This document shows, piece after piece, positions 23,308 through 35,920 of a stretch of DNA of 64,000 nt. Numbering within the stretch: the first letter of the stretch is position 1; every line of letters starts with the position of its first letter. The notes below the pieces were generated by a model. It made no database searches. It was not told where the DNA came from and was given only the letters and a program-made list of their open reading frames with translations. A program made the position numbers and the translations under genes. Source of the stretch: Thunnus maccoyii (taxonomy: Eukaryota > Chordata > Actinopteri > Scombriformes > Scombridae); assembly GCF_910596095.1 (NCBI RefSeq), contig NC_056554.1, positions 6,742,501 through 6,806,500 on the forward strand, written 5' to 3'.

Positions 23308-24523
23308 CTTGGATAGAGGTTTCCCTGATGTGTGTCAAGCAGAGGTTCTCTATTAGTCCTCTTTGTTCCCTCATTAATCAGTAGACACATATTACAGAGT
23401 TATCTGATGGGGCTGAGTGTGTGGAGACCTATGATGGCAGCAGCAGAATGGAGCGACATACAGTGTGTTGGCTGTACATGTATCAGTAAACTGTGTAGGA
23501 ATACTCCAGTTGGACTGAATATATTATGCTCTTTTGTCACGCGTTTTGTGTCTTGTCAAAAATTGTTAGTGTCATCACTTTTTATGTTTGCATGTCTTGA
23601 AGCAACAGTGATGTTTGCCGGATGAAACCTCAGTGTAATTTAATACTTGTAGACATGGCTGTGCCAAATGTAAATGTACAAGTGTCTTTAATTTTAAGGC
23701 CTAAGAGCTGCACAAGTGTTCACAGTTTCATGTCTGTTTTTAAATGTGGAAATATTTAGGAAAAACTGAGAAATCCTAAGTTTACAATTCAGGCAGGTGT
23801 TGTTGTAGTGAATGTCCACTAGATGTCAGTAGTTTACTACACATACACATGCCAGGATGTTATCATTCAGCAATCTTGCTTCCATGGCACCATGTGGCAA
23901 CAACTTACTCTCAAATAATGTTTATGGCATGTGTACACATGTGTTCAGTGTTACACATGAGAACATGAGCCCAACTAAAATCCTAAAGATCTGACACACA
24001 CAAAAAAGACTGGAGCTTAAAAGTAGAAAATCTGTTTGAATAGCAATTACACCAATCAATCAATCAATCAATTAATTTTTATTTATATAGCGCCAAATCA
24101 CAACAAAAGTCATCTCAAGGCACTTTTCACATAGAGCAGGTCAAGACCGTACTCTTTACTGTTTTTGTGAGGCATGGTTGAACAATGTTAAACTCATGTG
24201 GGTCAGGCTTCATTCATTTTTGCAGTGATATTGGAAATAGATGCCCTGTCGCAACCTAACAGGCCTCCAACTTCTAGGTGCAATCAATATTTTCTAGGTG
24301 TTCCACTCCATAGTTCACTCTAAAGATATAAGTGTAGGGGTCAGACTCACTGGAAACAGACACATACACACTACGTACAGATTTAAACTTGCAGTCTTAA
24401 CTCACACACACAAGTACATCCGCACACAAAGTGCAAGAGCAGTGCTTCCCAAAGGCCTCATTTTGGTCATGGTGTGCTTCACCATTTCCATGTTTAACAT
24501 CTACATTTCAAGGTGCAATCATT
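23308..24523. other. Duplicated pop7 3' flank and epo-side flank
   Basis: 23308-23925 matches 44202-44825, and 23950-24523 matches 45838-46367; about 1 kb present by the intact pop7 (44826-45837) is missing here. The homology ends at 24523/46367, about 180 bp from the epo stop codon. Confidence 0.7.
24050..24165. mobile_element. Short repeat insertion (tttatttatatagcgcc family)
   Basis: After a (caat)n run comes ttatttatatagcgccaaatcac, then gcacttttcacatagagcaggtc, a well-known fish interspersed repeat end. The paralogous sequence at 45950-46010 lacks it, so it arrived after the duplication. Its LINE/SINE class is uncertain. Confidence 0.55.
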
Positions 24524-25079
24524 TCAGAGTGTGTGTGGGTCTATGTGCTGAAGCCCAAATAATAGCTGAGAAATAAGTTGAGGAACTGTGGTCATAAGAA
24601 TAAACCTGAGAAGTAGATAGAAACATGATGTAAAGAAAGAAAAAGGTAAAAATAATGGAAAGAGGGAGACAGAGACAACAAAAAAGATTAAAATTAGAAT
24701 GATGTATACAGCATATATCTCTAACTGATGGGCATGAATATATGTGCCAAACCAATAGTGCAATTATCTTAAATCCAGATAAGGTTGGACAGTAGATCGT
24801 GGTAGATACAGTATGTTTGGAATTAATATTAATAGTCTGTTTTATAGATTAGAATTTATACACCCTTTATGCATAATGAAGTATAATGTTAAGTGAAACT
24901 TTTTACAGTACACACAAAAATACACGTACATATGTACTGTACATTGTGATGTGTCTATACAACATATTAATATGAATATGCATTACATATAATAAATATG
25001 GGATAACAGAATAAAACAGTACAGAAGCATAGTGTAAAAATGATATGACAATATAAAAAAGGACAGTATATTATGCTAT

Positions 25080-25610
25080 TTTACAGTAACATTGTGGAGT
25101 TCAGTCATTCTGTGGTATGGAGTAAGACATTTAGTAGTTGCAGTAGTAATTTCAATATACATAGTGGACAAAAAGTGCATTGCAATAACTGTTAGCACAG
25201 TAACTACTGGGTTCAGTATATGTACTGTATATGGGGAGGGTATGTGAGCCAGTGTATGGTTGAAAAGAGGAGTGGAGGGAGGTCAGACCTGGCTCGATCT
25301 GGGGTCACAGTTGCTATTGTGCAGTCTGATAGCAGTGGACATCAACGAGCACCTGAAGCGTTCTGTCTTACACTTCAGTTGAATGAGTCTGTTGCAGAAG
25401 GAGCTCCCCATCTGCCATCAGCCCAGTTACAACCTGACCACAGAGCCGGTCCTCTTTACCAGCTTATTTAGTCTGCTGGCATCTCCAGCCTTTTGTCAAG
25501 ATGCACCCCAAGGCCCTTGTAGGAGTCCCCCATCTCAACTACCTCTCCCTGAATGATAACATTGTGTGTTACCTACAATCCAAACTCTTGCCATCAATGC
25601 AAAGTACCTC
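25080..25610 (-). mobile_element. LINE coding remnant downstream of gene C
   Basis: The minus strand reads as the end of a fish LINE ORF, including an ARRLNKLVKRTGSVV-like stretch near 25440-25480. It shares its end with 11236-11470 downstream of gene B. Probably Rex1/CR1-L2-like; broken. Confidence 0.45.
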
Positions 25611-26690
25611 GTAATTGAAAATTTTTCTCTGTGTAATTGAAGTATTTAGGTAATTGAAAAAGTAATTGAAAAAATATTGAAAGTAATTTTTAAAATTTTT
25701 TATCATAACTGCAGTTTAATGACTCACTGCAGTCCTGTGGCTCACACAGCTGGGGCTGGATTTTGGTTTATTCTTATTTCAACATGCATTAAACATGTTT
25801 ACATGATACTCATCTCACAATGGCAAACACACACACAACTTAAGCTGTGTTACTACAGCAAATGTGTGTTTTGTCTTGTTTCAACATTCTTTTTCAAATG
25901 AAAAAACCCAAGACTTCATATAAAACATTTAAGACATTCATAACTGATTTTGTCTCTTTACTTAAGTTAACAGAAGTAAGTAATGTATTCATTTAATACA
26001 CAGTCTCTGGTACGTTATGACAATACCACATATATGCTGATATTTTAATTCATTTAAAAATGTACATACATGGCACCAGTAACAGTATGTAACCAGTATG
26101 TATACATGTTGACATATGGACTAAATTATCTTTTGATTCATTAAGAAAAAGTAAATATTTGACACTAAAAACTTCATAAACACATAAACAAACTATTCTA
26201 TATTCTAAGAAAAGTAAAAATCACATATCAATCATAATTTGATCAAAAAACAAACTTTCTATCCTTCATACATGTTGATAATACCACATATAGATTGAAC
26301 AGTCTTTCATTTAAAACTGTACATATTTGGCATCACATACTTCACTGTCACTTTGATGCTTTGATTAATTGCATACATCTTTTCAATTACATTATAATGA
26401 AAATCAACAGTCACAAAATTATACAATGCAAGCTCAGATTTAATGATTTTAATGTTTGCAACATGTGCTCCTAATATTTACATTGATTTAAAGTATTTAA
26501 ACATGTCTTCATCAACATCAATATACAGTTAAAGCAGATTGTTTTTATTTAACATTAAATGCAATCTCAGTTAGAGATGAGCGCTCAAAAACAATACTAT
26601 TTGTGTCCCCTCTCTTTCATATAAAACAAACCAAGATCAAAATATTCATTGGATGATGATAGATGAGCATAAAGAGGAGGATGTGCACCT
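25610..26690. other. 3' flank of the orphan GVIN tail
   Basis: Paralogous to 11470-12675. A minus-strand AATAAA (plus 26544-26549) lies about 185 bp after the orphan tail's stop and may also serve gene C. No gene seen. Confidence 0.5.
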
Positions 26691-26732
26691 CTGTAACATC
26701 AAATCACATGAGGAGGAAATGTTAGTACTATC

Positions 26733-27913
26733 TCACTTAATGTTAAATGACTCTTTCAGGCTAGCTTCTGCTTCCTTATGTGTGATATTTTTCCAGGTTG
26801 CAGGAATATCAGCAGGCTGTGCATTGTATTCTTTAGCAAACTCATTGTTGAACTTTGTCATTACATATTTCCAGTAGTCTGATGCCTGAAGGCTTATATC
26901 CGGTGGAATTTTCCAGTCTGGGAAGATTTCTTGATAACACTTGTAAGGGTGAGATCCATGATTTGTCGCTTCACATAGAAAATTCTTGTCACTGGTCACA
27001 AGAGAAGAACATATGTCAGTGACAAGTTGCTGTGAGAAAAAAGACCTGTATTTCCCCAGACCCTGTGACCGATGTAGTGAAGCCCAGTGCTCAGTATGTG
27101 CTTTTCCTCCTGCGTCACAAGGCGCTTTGCAGAATGGACACTGTTTACCACATCCCATCACTTTGGTGAAAAGTTCATTCTGAGGCTTCATGTGGAGATT
27201 TTTTAGTTTCATTTCAATGTTCGTTTTTTTTAAATGTCTCTCTAAGAGCTTGGGCCATCTCCTTCATGCACTGTGTGAGCCAGTGAGCAAACTCTTCCTG
27301 GTTGGCATTGTTAAGGATCATGAAAGCACCAAGAGCATCCTGGGAAATGACCAGTTTATCACCAAGTTCCTTGCAGATATCTTCAACAAATGTCTTCAAG
27401 TTGCCACTCTTTCCTTTTTTGGCATTTTCCATGACATTGTTTATGCTTTTGATACTTGACTGAAGTCGTTGATCTTCAAACTTAGACACCATTAATAGGT
27501 CAGAGAAGTGTTTCATTATTCGGTCAAATGTCCACTCCTTTACATAATCCTCATATGAGCAAATGTAGCTCAGATACTTTTCAAAGTTATCCTTGGTGAG
27601 CAAATCCAGTAAAACTGCATACTGGAAGAAATACCGGGTGCTGAACTGATGGCATGTCAGCATTTCACCAACGATGTCAGGACCCAAGGAGCGGTTGACA
27701 AAGTCTTCGACTGCAGGCTTCAAGCATCGGTCAGTGAATTCTTCTGCCTTCTTCTGGCACTGGTCTTGTTCATTGAACACATCTTCTTCACGAAACTTTT
27801 CTTTGTTTTTATGCAGACATCTGTAAGGATCATTCACATGTATGAAATCTTCATGCATTTTCCGAAATGTTCTGGCTGCTAATCCACAGATGTGCTGTTT
27901 TAAAGAAACTTCT
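26733..27913 (-). pseudogene. Orphan GVIN C-terminal tail (about 390 codons) with frameshift
   Basis: Two overlapping-register ORFs (27214 up to about 27913, and 26733-27212) match the last quarter of genes B and C, including CGKQCPFCKAPC and the final SLKESFNIK. One extra A in an eight-A run near 27222-27229 shifts the frame, ending the first part at ...FKKNEH. Two residues are also missing in FREEDVF. It stops abruptly at about 27913, where it meets DNA repeating its own 3'UTR (ctctgtaacatcaaatcaca at both 26692 and 27915). It is diverged from both B and C. I read it as the leftover of a third paralogue after unequal crossing-over; it probably lies in the 3'UTR of gene C. Confidence 0.85.
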
Positions 27914-27959
27914 ACCTCTGTAACATCAAATCACATGAGGAGGAAATGTTAGTAGTCTC

Positions 27960-30900
27960 CTATTTGTTGTTAAATGACTCACTCAGGCTTGCTTCTGCTT
28001 GCTCAGGTTTGATATCCTTCCAAGCTGAAGGAATATCAGCAGGATTTGCATTGTATTCTTTAGCAAACTCATCGTTGAACTTTGCCATTACATATTTCCA
28101 GTAGTCTGAAGCCTCAAGGCTTACATCTGGAGCAATTTTCCAGTCTGGGAAAATTTCTTTGTAACGCTTGTAAGGGTGCCATTCACCCTTAGTAGCATTG
28201 CAGCAAAAATTCACATCACTGATCACAGCAGAAGAGCATATGTCAATGGCAAGTTTTTTTGTGGCTTTCCACCTGTATTTACCAAGACCCTCCGGCCGAT
28301 GTAGTGAAGCAAAGTGCTCAGTATGTGCTTTTCCTCCTGCCTCACAAGGCGCTTTGCAGAATGGACACTGTTTACCACATCCAATCAACTTGGCGAAAAG
28401 CTCATTCTGAGGCTTCACGTGGAGATTTATTAGTTTCATTTCGATGTTTGATTTTTTAAACTCCTCTCTAAGAGCTTGAGCCATGTCCTTCACGCACTCC
28501 GTGAGCCAGTGAGCAAACTGTTCCTGGTCAGCATTATTCAGGATCATGAATGCACCAAGAGCATCCTGGGAAATGACCAATTTATCAAGTTTCGTGCAGA
28601 TATCTTCAACAAATGTCTTCAAGTTGCCACTCTCTCCTGTTTTGGCCTTTTTCATGGCATTGTTTATGCTACTGATACTTGACTGAAGATGTCGATTTTC
28701 AAACTCAAACACAGTAGACGGGTTGGAGAAATGTTCCATTATTTGGTTGAGTATCCATTTCTTTACATAATCCTCATATGAGCAAATGTAGCTCAGATAC
28801 TTTTCAAAGTCATCCTTGGAGAGCAAATCCAGTAAAACTGCATACTGGAAGAACATCCGGGTGCTGAACTGTTTGCATGTCTGCATTTCATCAATGATGT
28901 CAGGACCCAAGGAGCGGTTGACAAAGTCTTTGACTGCAGGCTTCAAGCATCGGTCGGTGAATTCTTCTGCCTTCTTCTGGCACTGGTCTCGTTTATTGAA
29001 CACATCTTTGAAATCTGCACGAAACTTTTCTTTGTTTTGAGTCAAACATCTGTAGGGATCATTCACATGTAAGAAATCCTCATGCATTTTCTGAAACTCC
29101 CTGGTTGCAATTCCACAGATGTGCTGTTTTAAAGAAACTTCAAAGTCAATGTCTGTCTTCAGATCTTTGTTGGTTTGCAGCCTCTCATCAATCATGTGTA
29201 GGATCTCCTGGGTGTAAGTGTTATGGTAATTAGCTTTTCTTTTCATTTTTTCACTTACAAACTGTGTGCAAGCAGCTATGATGCTGTCAGCCATTTTTTG
29301 TGCAGCGATTGTGTGACCTTGAATGTTGAATAACTCTTTACATCGGTTAAAGAATCCTTCAGCTGTATATTTAAAAGCCTCAAGTCCACAATCTTGCAGA
29401 CTTTTTTGGCTTAATAATTGACATGCACGACTCCCCTTATGTGAGAGATTTGTTCTCAGGTAGTGAGACACACTAGTGCAGACATCTGAAGCCTTTTGTT
29501 TAGAAAAGGATAGTTCCTCAACCATTTTAGTCCACATCTTATCAAATTCTTTGTCTAGCTCTTTGTCTGTCATCTTGACTTTTTTCTTCTGACATTCTTC
29601 AATTAATGCACACACTCTCTTCTCTAATTGTTTTGTGTGATTCTCCTTGATACTATCCAGCTTTACCATTCCCTGTCTGATGTCAGCTGCTGCTTCGAGC
29701 TGATTAACCACAGACCTTTCCATTTCTCCTCGAAGGCTTTTTGCACTGTTTGAGAATTCCTCTTTGTATCCTTCAACCAGGTAGACATGACCCTCTGTTT
29801 GCTTGAAGTACTGTGTCAGATTCTCAAGAAGCTCTGTCTCCCATTTAGACAGCACTGTGCAAGCTTCATTTTTCAAACTTGTGAGAAGTTCTCTCATGTC
29901 ATGTTTCCCAGATTTCGAAGCAAATTTACCAAAATTGGAAATTTTTGTTTCAGCATCTGTGACCCAGGTGTACATGCCTTTTTTGAATTCCCATTCCCAT
30001 TTGTTGAATTTTGTGCAAAGCCTCATGTAGGCATCAGCCACTAGGCTGTTTCTGAAGCTGAAGATAAAGTTTTCATGCTTTACTGCAGTCCACAGGCTTG
30101 ACATCCACTCTGTAAACTCAGAGATTTTGTTAGCAGATGAGTTACAATTTCCCAACATTTGGATGATGTTCTTCTTGAGCTCATATACAGCTTCACTGTA
30201 CCCTGCATTGACTGGTGCCATTGGTGGGTTTCCATTCCAGAGTCCAGGAATGTACCAGTTCCCAGTGTCTGGACTGTACTCCATCACATCAGTGAAGCTC
30301 TTGTTCTCCTCTTTCTTTTCCATTTTGGCTGCTGCCTGGGTCATCTCATTTAACTGTTGCAAGAGCAGTTTCCTGTCTCGTAAGTTCTTCTCATGGGCTG
30401 AAACATCTGACACATTCTGGTGAACAAACTGACATTTGGGCTTTTTGCCTACCTCTTTCATCCTGAGAAAAGCATGCACAACTATTTGTAGGATATCCTT
30501 CATTTCTGTTGAGTTCTCCATTGCAATATTGACAATGGTGATATCACTCAGCCCCACAACGAGGGTTGCGAGCTCATTGTCATGCTCATGGCTATTATCC
30601 AGTTGTGCAAGCTCTGGTGACTTTAAGCCCTCGGTGTCAATGATCACCATGAAGTCACAGTTGAGTACTTTTTTGACATCTTCATTTACTCTGATGAGCA
30701 ACATAAAGGCACCTCGAGTGCATCGACCACTGCTGACTGCAAACTGTACTCCAAACATTGTGTTAAGAAGAGTGGACTTTCCTGTGCTCTGAACTCCAAG
30801 AACTGTGACCACCAATATCTTGCTCTTAGGAGACACCAAGGCATTGAGCTGAGAGAGAACATCACTCACCCATCTGAGAGGTATGTTGGATGCATCTCCA

Positions 30901-33900
30901 TCAACAAGCTCAAGAGGAAAGCCATCAAGTAACAATCCTGCACAGAGTTTTGGAAGATGCTGTAATTGTTGACGTGATGGGTCTGTTTCTGGAAGAGAAA
31001 CTGAAGCTTCATAGATTTGACCCATCTCACGGAAGAAGTGTTCAGTCCCCAGTGAGCTGTTGGAAAGTTTTCTGTCAATGTCTTTAATCTCCTCTTTGTT
31101 TTCAGAATTTTGGCATTTCTTTTTGTACTGCTCCCTGAGATCAGACAGTTTTTCTCGAGACAGGTTATCAAGGTTAATTCGCATCCATTTCAGGAAATAG
31201 GACCTCTCTATCCTTGGGCTTGATATTGCATCAATGAAGCATGTCATAGCGTTTGACATGTCATAAGAGTTCTGTTTTTTCCGAAGTTTTCTTTTCTCTA
31301 CCTGAAGATCACTTTTGTACTTTTCTATGTTTTCAGATCCAACTTTTCGAAGCCGAAATTCTTCTTTCTCTAAGCGAGTCAGTTCCTTCCATGTGTGACC
31401 TTGCAAGGGAAGTTGAACTTCTTTGTATTCAAGGGTATCTTGAATTTCTGCAGTGATGGCATCTGCATTTTTCTTGGCAGTCTGGCACTCTGGAGATTCT
31501 TCATCAACCAAGATTCCCAGTTCATGGGCAATGTCAGCCATCTGCTCTATTGGAATCTTTATCTCTGATTTCTCAACTACATCCCTGACTATTTTCCGCA
31601 TATTTTTGATAAAATCTGCATCGTTCATCTGTTTAGTCTTCAATATGACATTTTTAGTCAATCCCAACTTGGTTGCTACATTTTTCAGAGCATCTAGTCT
31701 GAACCGCTTGCTTTGATGGTTGCCCACCAAGAAGATCTGTGCCTTGTGGTGTTGGTTGGTCAGTAGCCTGCACTCAGAATCCAAATCGTCAAAGAATACA
31801 AAAACTGCAGCAGATGTTTGACACAAAAAGGAGTATTGTGTTTCAAATGAAGCAATGTCCCCACGGAGATTAGCTACAGTGACTGGCTCACTGAAAAGAT
31901 CCATGTTTTTGTTTCCACAAGGGAGGTACCAAGTAATTTCAACCAATCCATTGGATATTCTTCTTGGACTGTCGCCACACTCCATATTGTGGTGAACAAA
32001 GGTGTCATGGTACTGCTGAGAATTGCTCAAAAGCTTATTGAGAATCTCTGACTTAGACAAGGAGCATTCACCCAGTCTCACAAAAGATATCATTGGAAGA
32101 TTCGAGAGAACAACTCTGTCTTCAATGAAGCCCTTGGATTCAGAAAGGGACTGAGGTCTGTACTTTTTAACAATGTCTCTCATTGCCCACAGCATGAGTG
32201 TGCACTGTTTTGTGTCACAATTAGGAAGCAGCAGAGGCACAGAAAACTGACACATAGACATTTTGAGTGCAATTTCCTGCTGTACAAAACCATCAGAACA
32301 CAGAAAGAGAGCATTGATTATGTCGAGGGGGTTTACAATGTCACCTGAATATGGACTGTTGACCAGATTGTCAAGATCAAACTCTGTATTCCCTGACATA
32401 GCATCACAGGTTGAATCATATGCTGATGTATATTTTACATTTCTAGCTGTCACATTAACCATCATCAGTTTCTTCAGAAAATACCATGGAAGGTCAGTAT
32501 AACACTTAACAAGTTCTTCACTCATGGTCTTTTCATCAATCTGAAGTATTGTGCTCAGGGATAACTTCTCACTGTAGTGCTGCTCCAAGTCCAGATCCTT
32601 CAATAAGCTCTCCAGGTGTGTCTCTGTGGATATGAATGATAGTGATCATTAAAATCATGGTTGGTTATTTTAATGTACTAAGCATGGATCCAAACTGAAT
32701 TGGTGCATAGAAGAAATACATTTGCAATGTTGATTACCCCTGGTAATTTGTCACAATGCACAATTTTGCATCTTTACTGATATCCTTCGATAAGTATAAA
32801 GCAATCATAAGGGTGTCAGTTGCAACGAGGCTTTAGTTAATCGGCATACTTCACTGTCCTATTTCCCAGCTTTGATGCATGTCAACTTTTCAAAAAAGCA
32901 ACAATTTTATCACCTTTGCTCCCAAGATTGGCTCAAGGGAGATATTTACTAAGCCTGTAACATATTACCTTCCATGGCGCAAACTTTTGCGTTGCCACAA
33001 TTTTTTAATTTAGCAGGGTACTGAGACTGAAAAGGACTGGAGCACAAAACAAAGTGTATTCTGCTGTTGAACATGGTATACTGGTTGAAGAGCAGAGACG
33101 TTCGATCCGCAAGTGCATAGTCATCCCGCAAAAGAAACACTACATGTCAGGAAATATGAGTTAAATATCCTGATGTTGCCAGCTCAGCAAAAAGATCAGT
33201 GATTGAATGAGTTATGAAAAATCAGTGGGAGAGTTTTGGTAAAACTTGTAAAGTCCTTTCTCAAGATTGTTTTTGTAAACAGATAATATAACAGTTAATA
33301 ACTAAAACTGCCTCAGTCATGATGCGCTGGATTGGGGCAGCTGTGAAACATTAAGTCAGGGAAAACATGCAATCTGCAAACACAGAAATCTGTGAACATC
33401 TCTCAAGTTGTATGTCTTGAATTTCTGCAGTGATAACCCTCATATTTTTCTTGCCATTCTGGTACTCTGAACAATCTTCATCAAGCAAGATTGCCAATTC
33501 AGGGGCAATGCCAGCCATCTGCTCTAATCACATCTTCCACCGTGAAAAGGAAAAAGGATCCATCGCGTCTCTTTGTATCCGCAAATCCGTTTTATTCTAC
33601 TTTATTTTTATAATCCTTTGCAGAGTCAGGCTATTTCCCTTAACTCAATTAACTTTGTGACTTTATTTTGAGTATTTCTTTATAATTTGTTTTTTCATTG
33701 TAATGTTTAACTTTTACTTACTAGTGCGGGAAGATGTTACAGTTGGCTTGCTTCTTCTTCCATTCTTCAGCTGTGCAGAAACTTGGAGGGAGTAACACAC
33801 CCCTGGATTCAGGCTGCTGAAAGTCAGACTGTTTGTGTTCGTCGTCAGTTCTTGCACACAGCTCTCTTCTTCACTGCAACAAGTCACAATGTAGCTCTCC

Positions 33901-35003
33901 ACTTCACCAGCAGGAGTGTCCCAACTCAGAGAAAGTGACTCACTGTTGACCTGATAGACTGTTATCTGCACAGGAGGGCTGGGCTCTGTGGGAACAATAT
34001 AATGGTTTCAAGTATAATTGAAAAGTTTCCTCTATATTTGTGCTGTTTGCCTGCCAAGCATAAGAGGTGTGATAGACAGAAAAGCAATATACAATCACCT
34101 CACACAATTTATACACATACACATTTTGCAACCTCTTTAGTCTGACACAAACCTTTATAACAAAAACTGACAGAATATCTCAGTTGTAAGAAGTACATTC
34201 ATGTATGTTAAAGTTATGAGGACATATTTGATGAGCTCAACAACCAGACAGCCAAAGCTTTACTGTATTGATAAACAATTTCATTTTAATTTCAGCAACA
34301 TTTTTTAATTTCAGATTTACCTGTGAGGACAGATACAGAAGCTGTTTCACTTTGATTTCCATTTTCTGCTCTCCTTGTGATTCTGAAAGTATACTCAGTC
34401 CCAGGATGCAGTCCATCAACATTTACAGTGCTGGATTCTTCCACAATCACACTTCCTCCATGTGTGTCACAGGAGTAAACTATATGTAGTTTATACCTAA
34501 CAGATGAATCAGTGGGTGTCAAGCCAAGAGAAACAGTCTCAGTGCCAGCATGGAGAACTGTTACTTCTGGTGGAGGAACATCTGTCATAAGAGAAAAGAA
34601 GAAAAATACCTCTTAGGAACTCCACATTACGCCATGTTTTAAGTAATAAAAATGTGTACAATTTATTGACTTGAATAGTATTTATTTATTTCTCTCTGCT
34701 GGACAATAGATTGCTTAAGGCTGACATTCTACACTTGCATCACTCACACTTACAGTCAGACTGGGGTGTTGCAGGAGAGTCTCCTTCCTCACAGTAACGC
34801 TCAAGGAAGACATCTTGTGCATCATAGAACTCCTTGATAATTGAGAAAAATATCCATTTTTGATGTAATGAATCAATCAATAACTGATAGGACAGTATGT
34901 ATTTGCCATGTCATTTCATAATTTTTATTTTTTTTCAATAATCCATTATTTTGTTTACCTCCTCTTCCTCAGAGTTATCCATTGTGGATACACTTTCAGT
35001 CAT
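27960..35003 (-). CDS. GVIN/VLIG-like giant GTPase gene C, FN3-containing
   Basis: Five coding exons: 34959-35003 (start), 34754-34832 (26 acidic codons), 34321-34581 (FN3), 33722-33985 (FN3) and 27960-32623 (giant exon). They total 5313 nt in frame, 1770 residues. Order: acidic N-terminus, two FN3 domains (about residues 43-215), a helical region, the VLIG G domain with GVQSTGKST at about 826-834, RCTRGAF, DTEG and FVHQN, long charged helices, the Cys/His module CGKQCPFCKAPC, end ...SLSESFNNK. All splice sites are canonical. The G domain is almost the same as in gene B, while the C-terminal third differs more. An interferon-inducible immune GTPase role is inferred from the family. No stops or shifts are seen in the five exons. 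Confidence 0.88.
33408..33535 (-). pseudogene. GVIN coding fragment stranded in gene C intron 4
   Basis: About 125 bp (ttgaatttctgcagtgat... to ...gccatctgctctaat) match gene C's own coding exon at about 31437-31548 at roughly 80 percent by eye, same strand. It has no splice sites and no continuation. It is a relic of an earlier GVIN giant exon between today's giant exon and FN3 exons. Confidence 0.75.
33722..33985 (-). CDS. Gene C exon: fibronectin type III domain (second FN3)
   Basis: Phase 1-1, acceptor ..ttcccacag, donor gtaagt. Encodes QITVYQVNSESLSLSWDTPA, the EEESC loop, and LNPGVCYSLQVS. It differs from the gene A exon at few positions. Cysteines CC...C...C are conserved between A and C, unusual for a plain FN3 and possibly structural. 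Confidence 0.85.
34321..34581 (-). CDS. Gene C exon: fibronectin type III domain (first FN3)
   Basis: Phase 1-1, acceptor ..ttatgacag, donor gtaaat. Encodes VPPPEVTVLHAGTETVSLG, TDSSVRYKLHIVY, and LHPGTEYTFRITRRAENGNQ. Compared with A it has four extra residues (TDSS) and lacks one Gly after PPP. Confidence 0.85.
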
Positions 35004-35239
35004 CTCACACTGCTTCTCACTAAAGGTAAAAAAGAAAGAAGCCTGTAAGTTTGCAGCCAACTACAACACTACAATATAGACCAAAACCAAAAACCACAAC
35101 TGTAATCTGCTGTTAAGGCCAGGTGAAAACAAAAAAATAAAAAGAATTTGCTGATTCATGCATATCTGTCAGGCTATGAAATGATTACTGCAATTCATTT
35201 TAATTGAATACCTTACAGGTGGAAGCGCTGAAAGGTGAT

Positions 35240-35670
35240 AAAAGACCGCTTTTTTGCTGCAAGTAATATTTTTCCAGTGGCACAAGTATTCACATCTTTT
35301 ACTTAAGTAGCAATATGTAAAATACTCCGTAACAAGTAAGGGCTGCATTCATGAATCTACCACTTTACAAATCTATTCTTACATGACAGAACAGAAATGA
35401 TCAGCAAAAACAGTAAAGGTATTTATTATGCAGACAAACAGTCCTCTTGATTAAGTTAATGTTACTGTTAGGTAGTTTAATCTATAACAATGCATCATGT
35501 TTTATGAGCCAATCATTTGTTTTGAATGTAAAATCAGTGTAATCACTTAAGTAGTAACTATAGCTGTCAAACGTAGTGGAGTAAAAGGTATAATATAGCT
35601 ATTTACATTGAGTGAGCTACAGGATAAGTACATGTACTTAGTTACATTCCATTACTGTATTTTTTCATGT
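35240..35670. mobile_element. hAT-like MITE remnant in gene C 5' intron
   Basis: Same family and place as 8170-8535 in gene A; words agtggagtaaaaggta and gtacatgtacttagttac. A partial further copy lies at 36640-36880 because the promoter block is tandemly duplicated. Confidence 0.5.
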
Positions 35671-35761
35671 TTTCTTTTGCTTTTTTCAGTTTGCCTTACA
35701 GGTCACCCACATGTGTAAGCAAAGAAAAAAACACAGAAGAAGCAATAACATGGTGACCTAC

Positions 35762-35920
35762 CTTTGTAAGACTGAGTTTATATCTACTCTATATGCAATA
35801 TGTTGTAATAGGTCAAGAGTTTGGCCTCAAATTAAAGCACTGCGCCCTCCTGCGAATGCCAAAGCAACACCTCAGGCTTCTACTTTTATACTGCAGTTGG
35901 GTGTAGTCGCTTTCTGTTTC
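35762..35920 (-). promoter_or_regulatory. Gene C first exon/promoter 1: TATA box plus ISRE
   Basis: The donor gtaggt ends a 5'UTR exon like that of gene A. On the minus strand a TATAAAAG box lies at 35883-35890 and GAAACAGAAAG at 35910-35920, a match to the ISRE core GAAANNGAAA about 20 bp upstream. It is the nearest and best-formed promoter for gene C. Confidence 0.6.
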
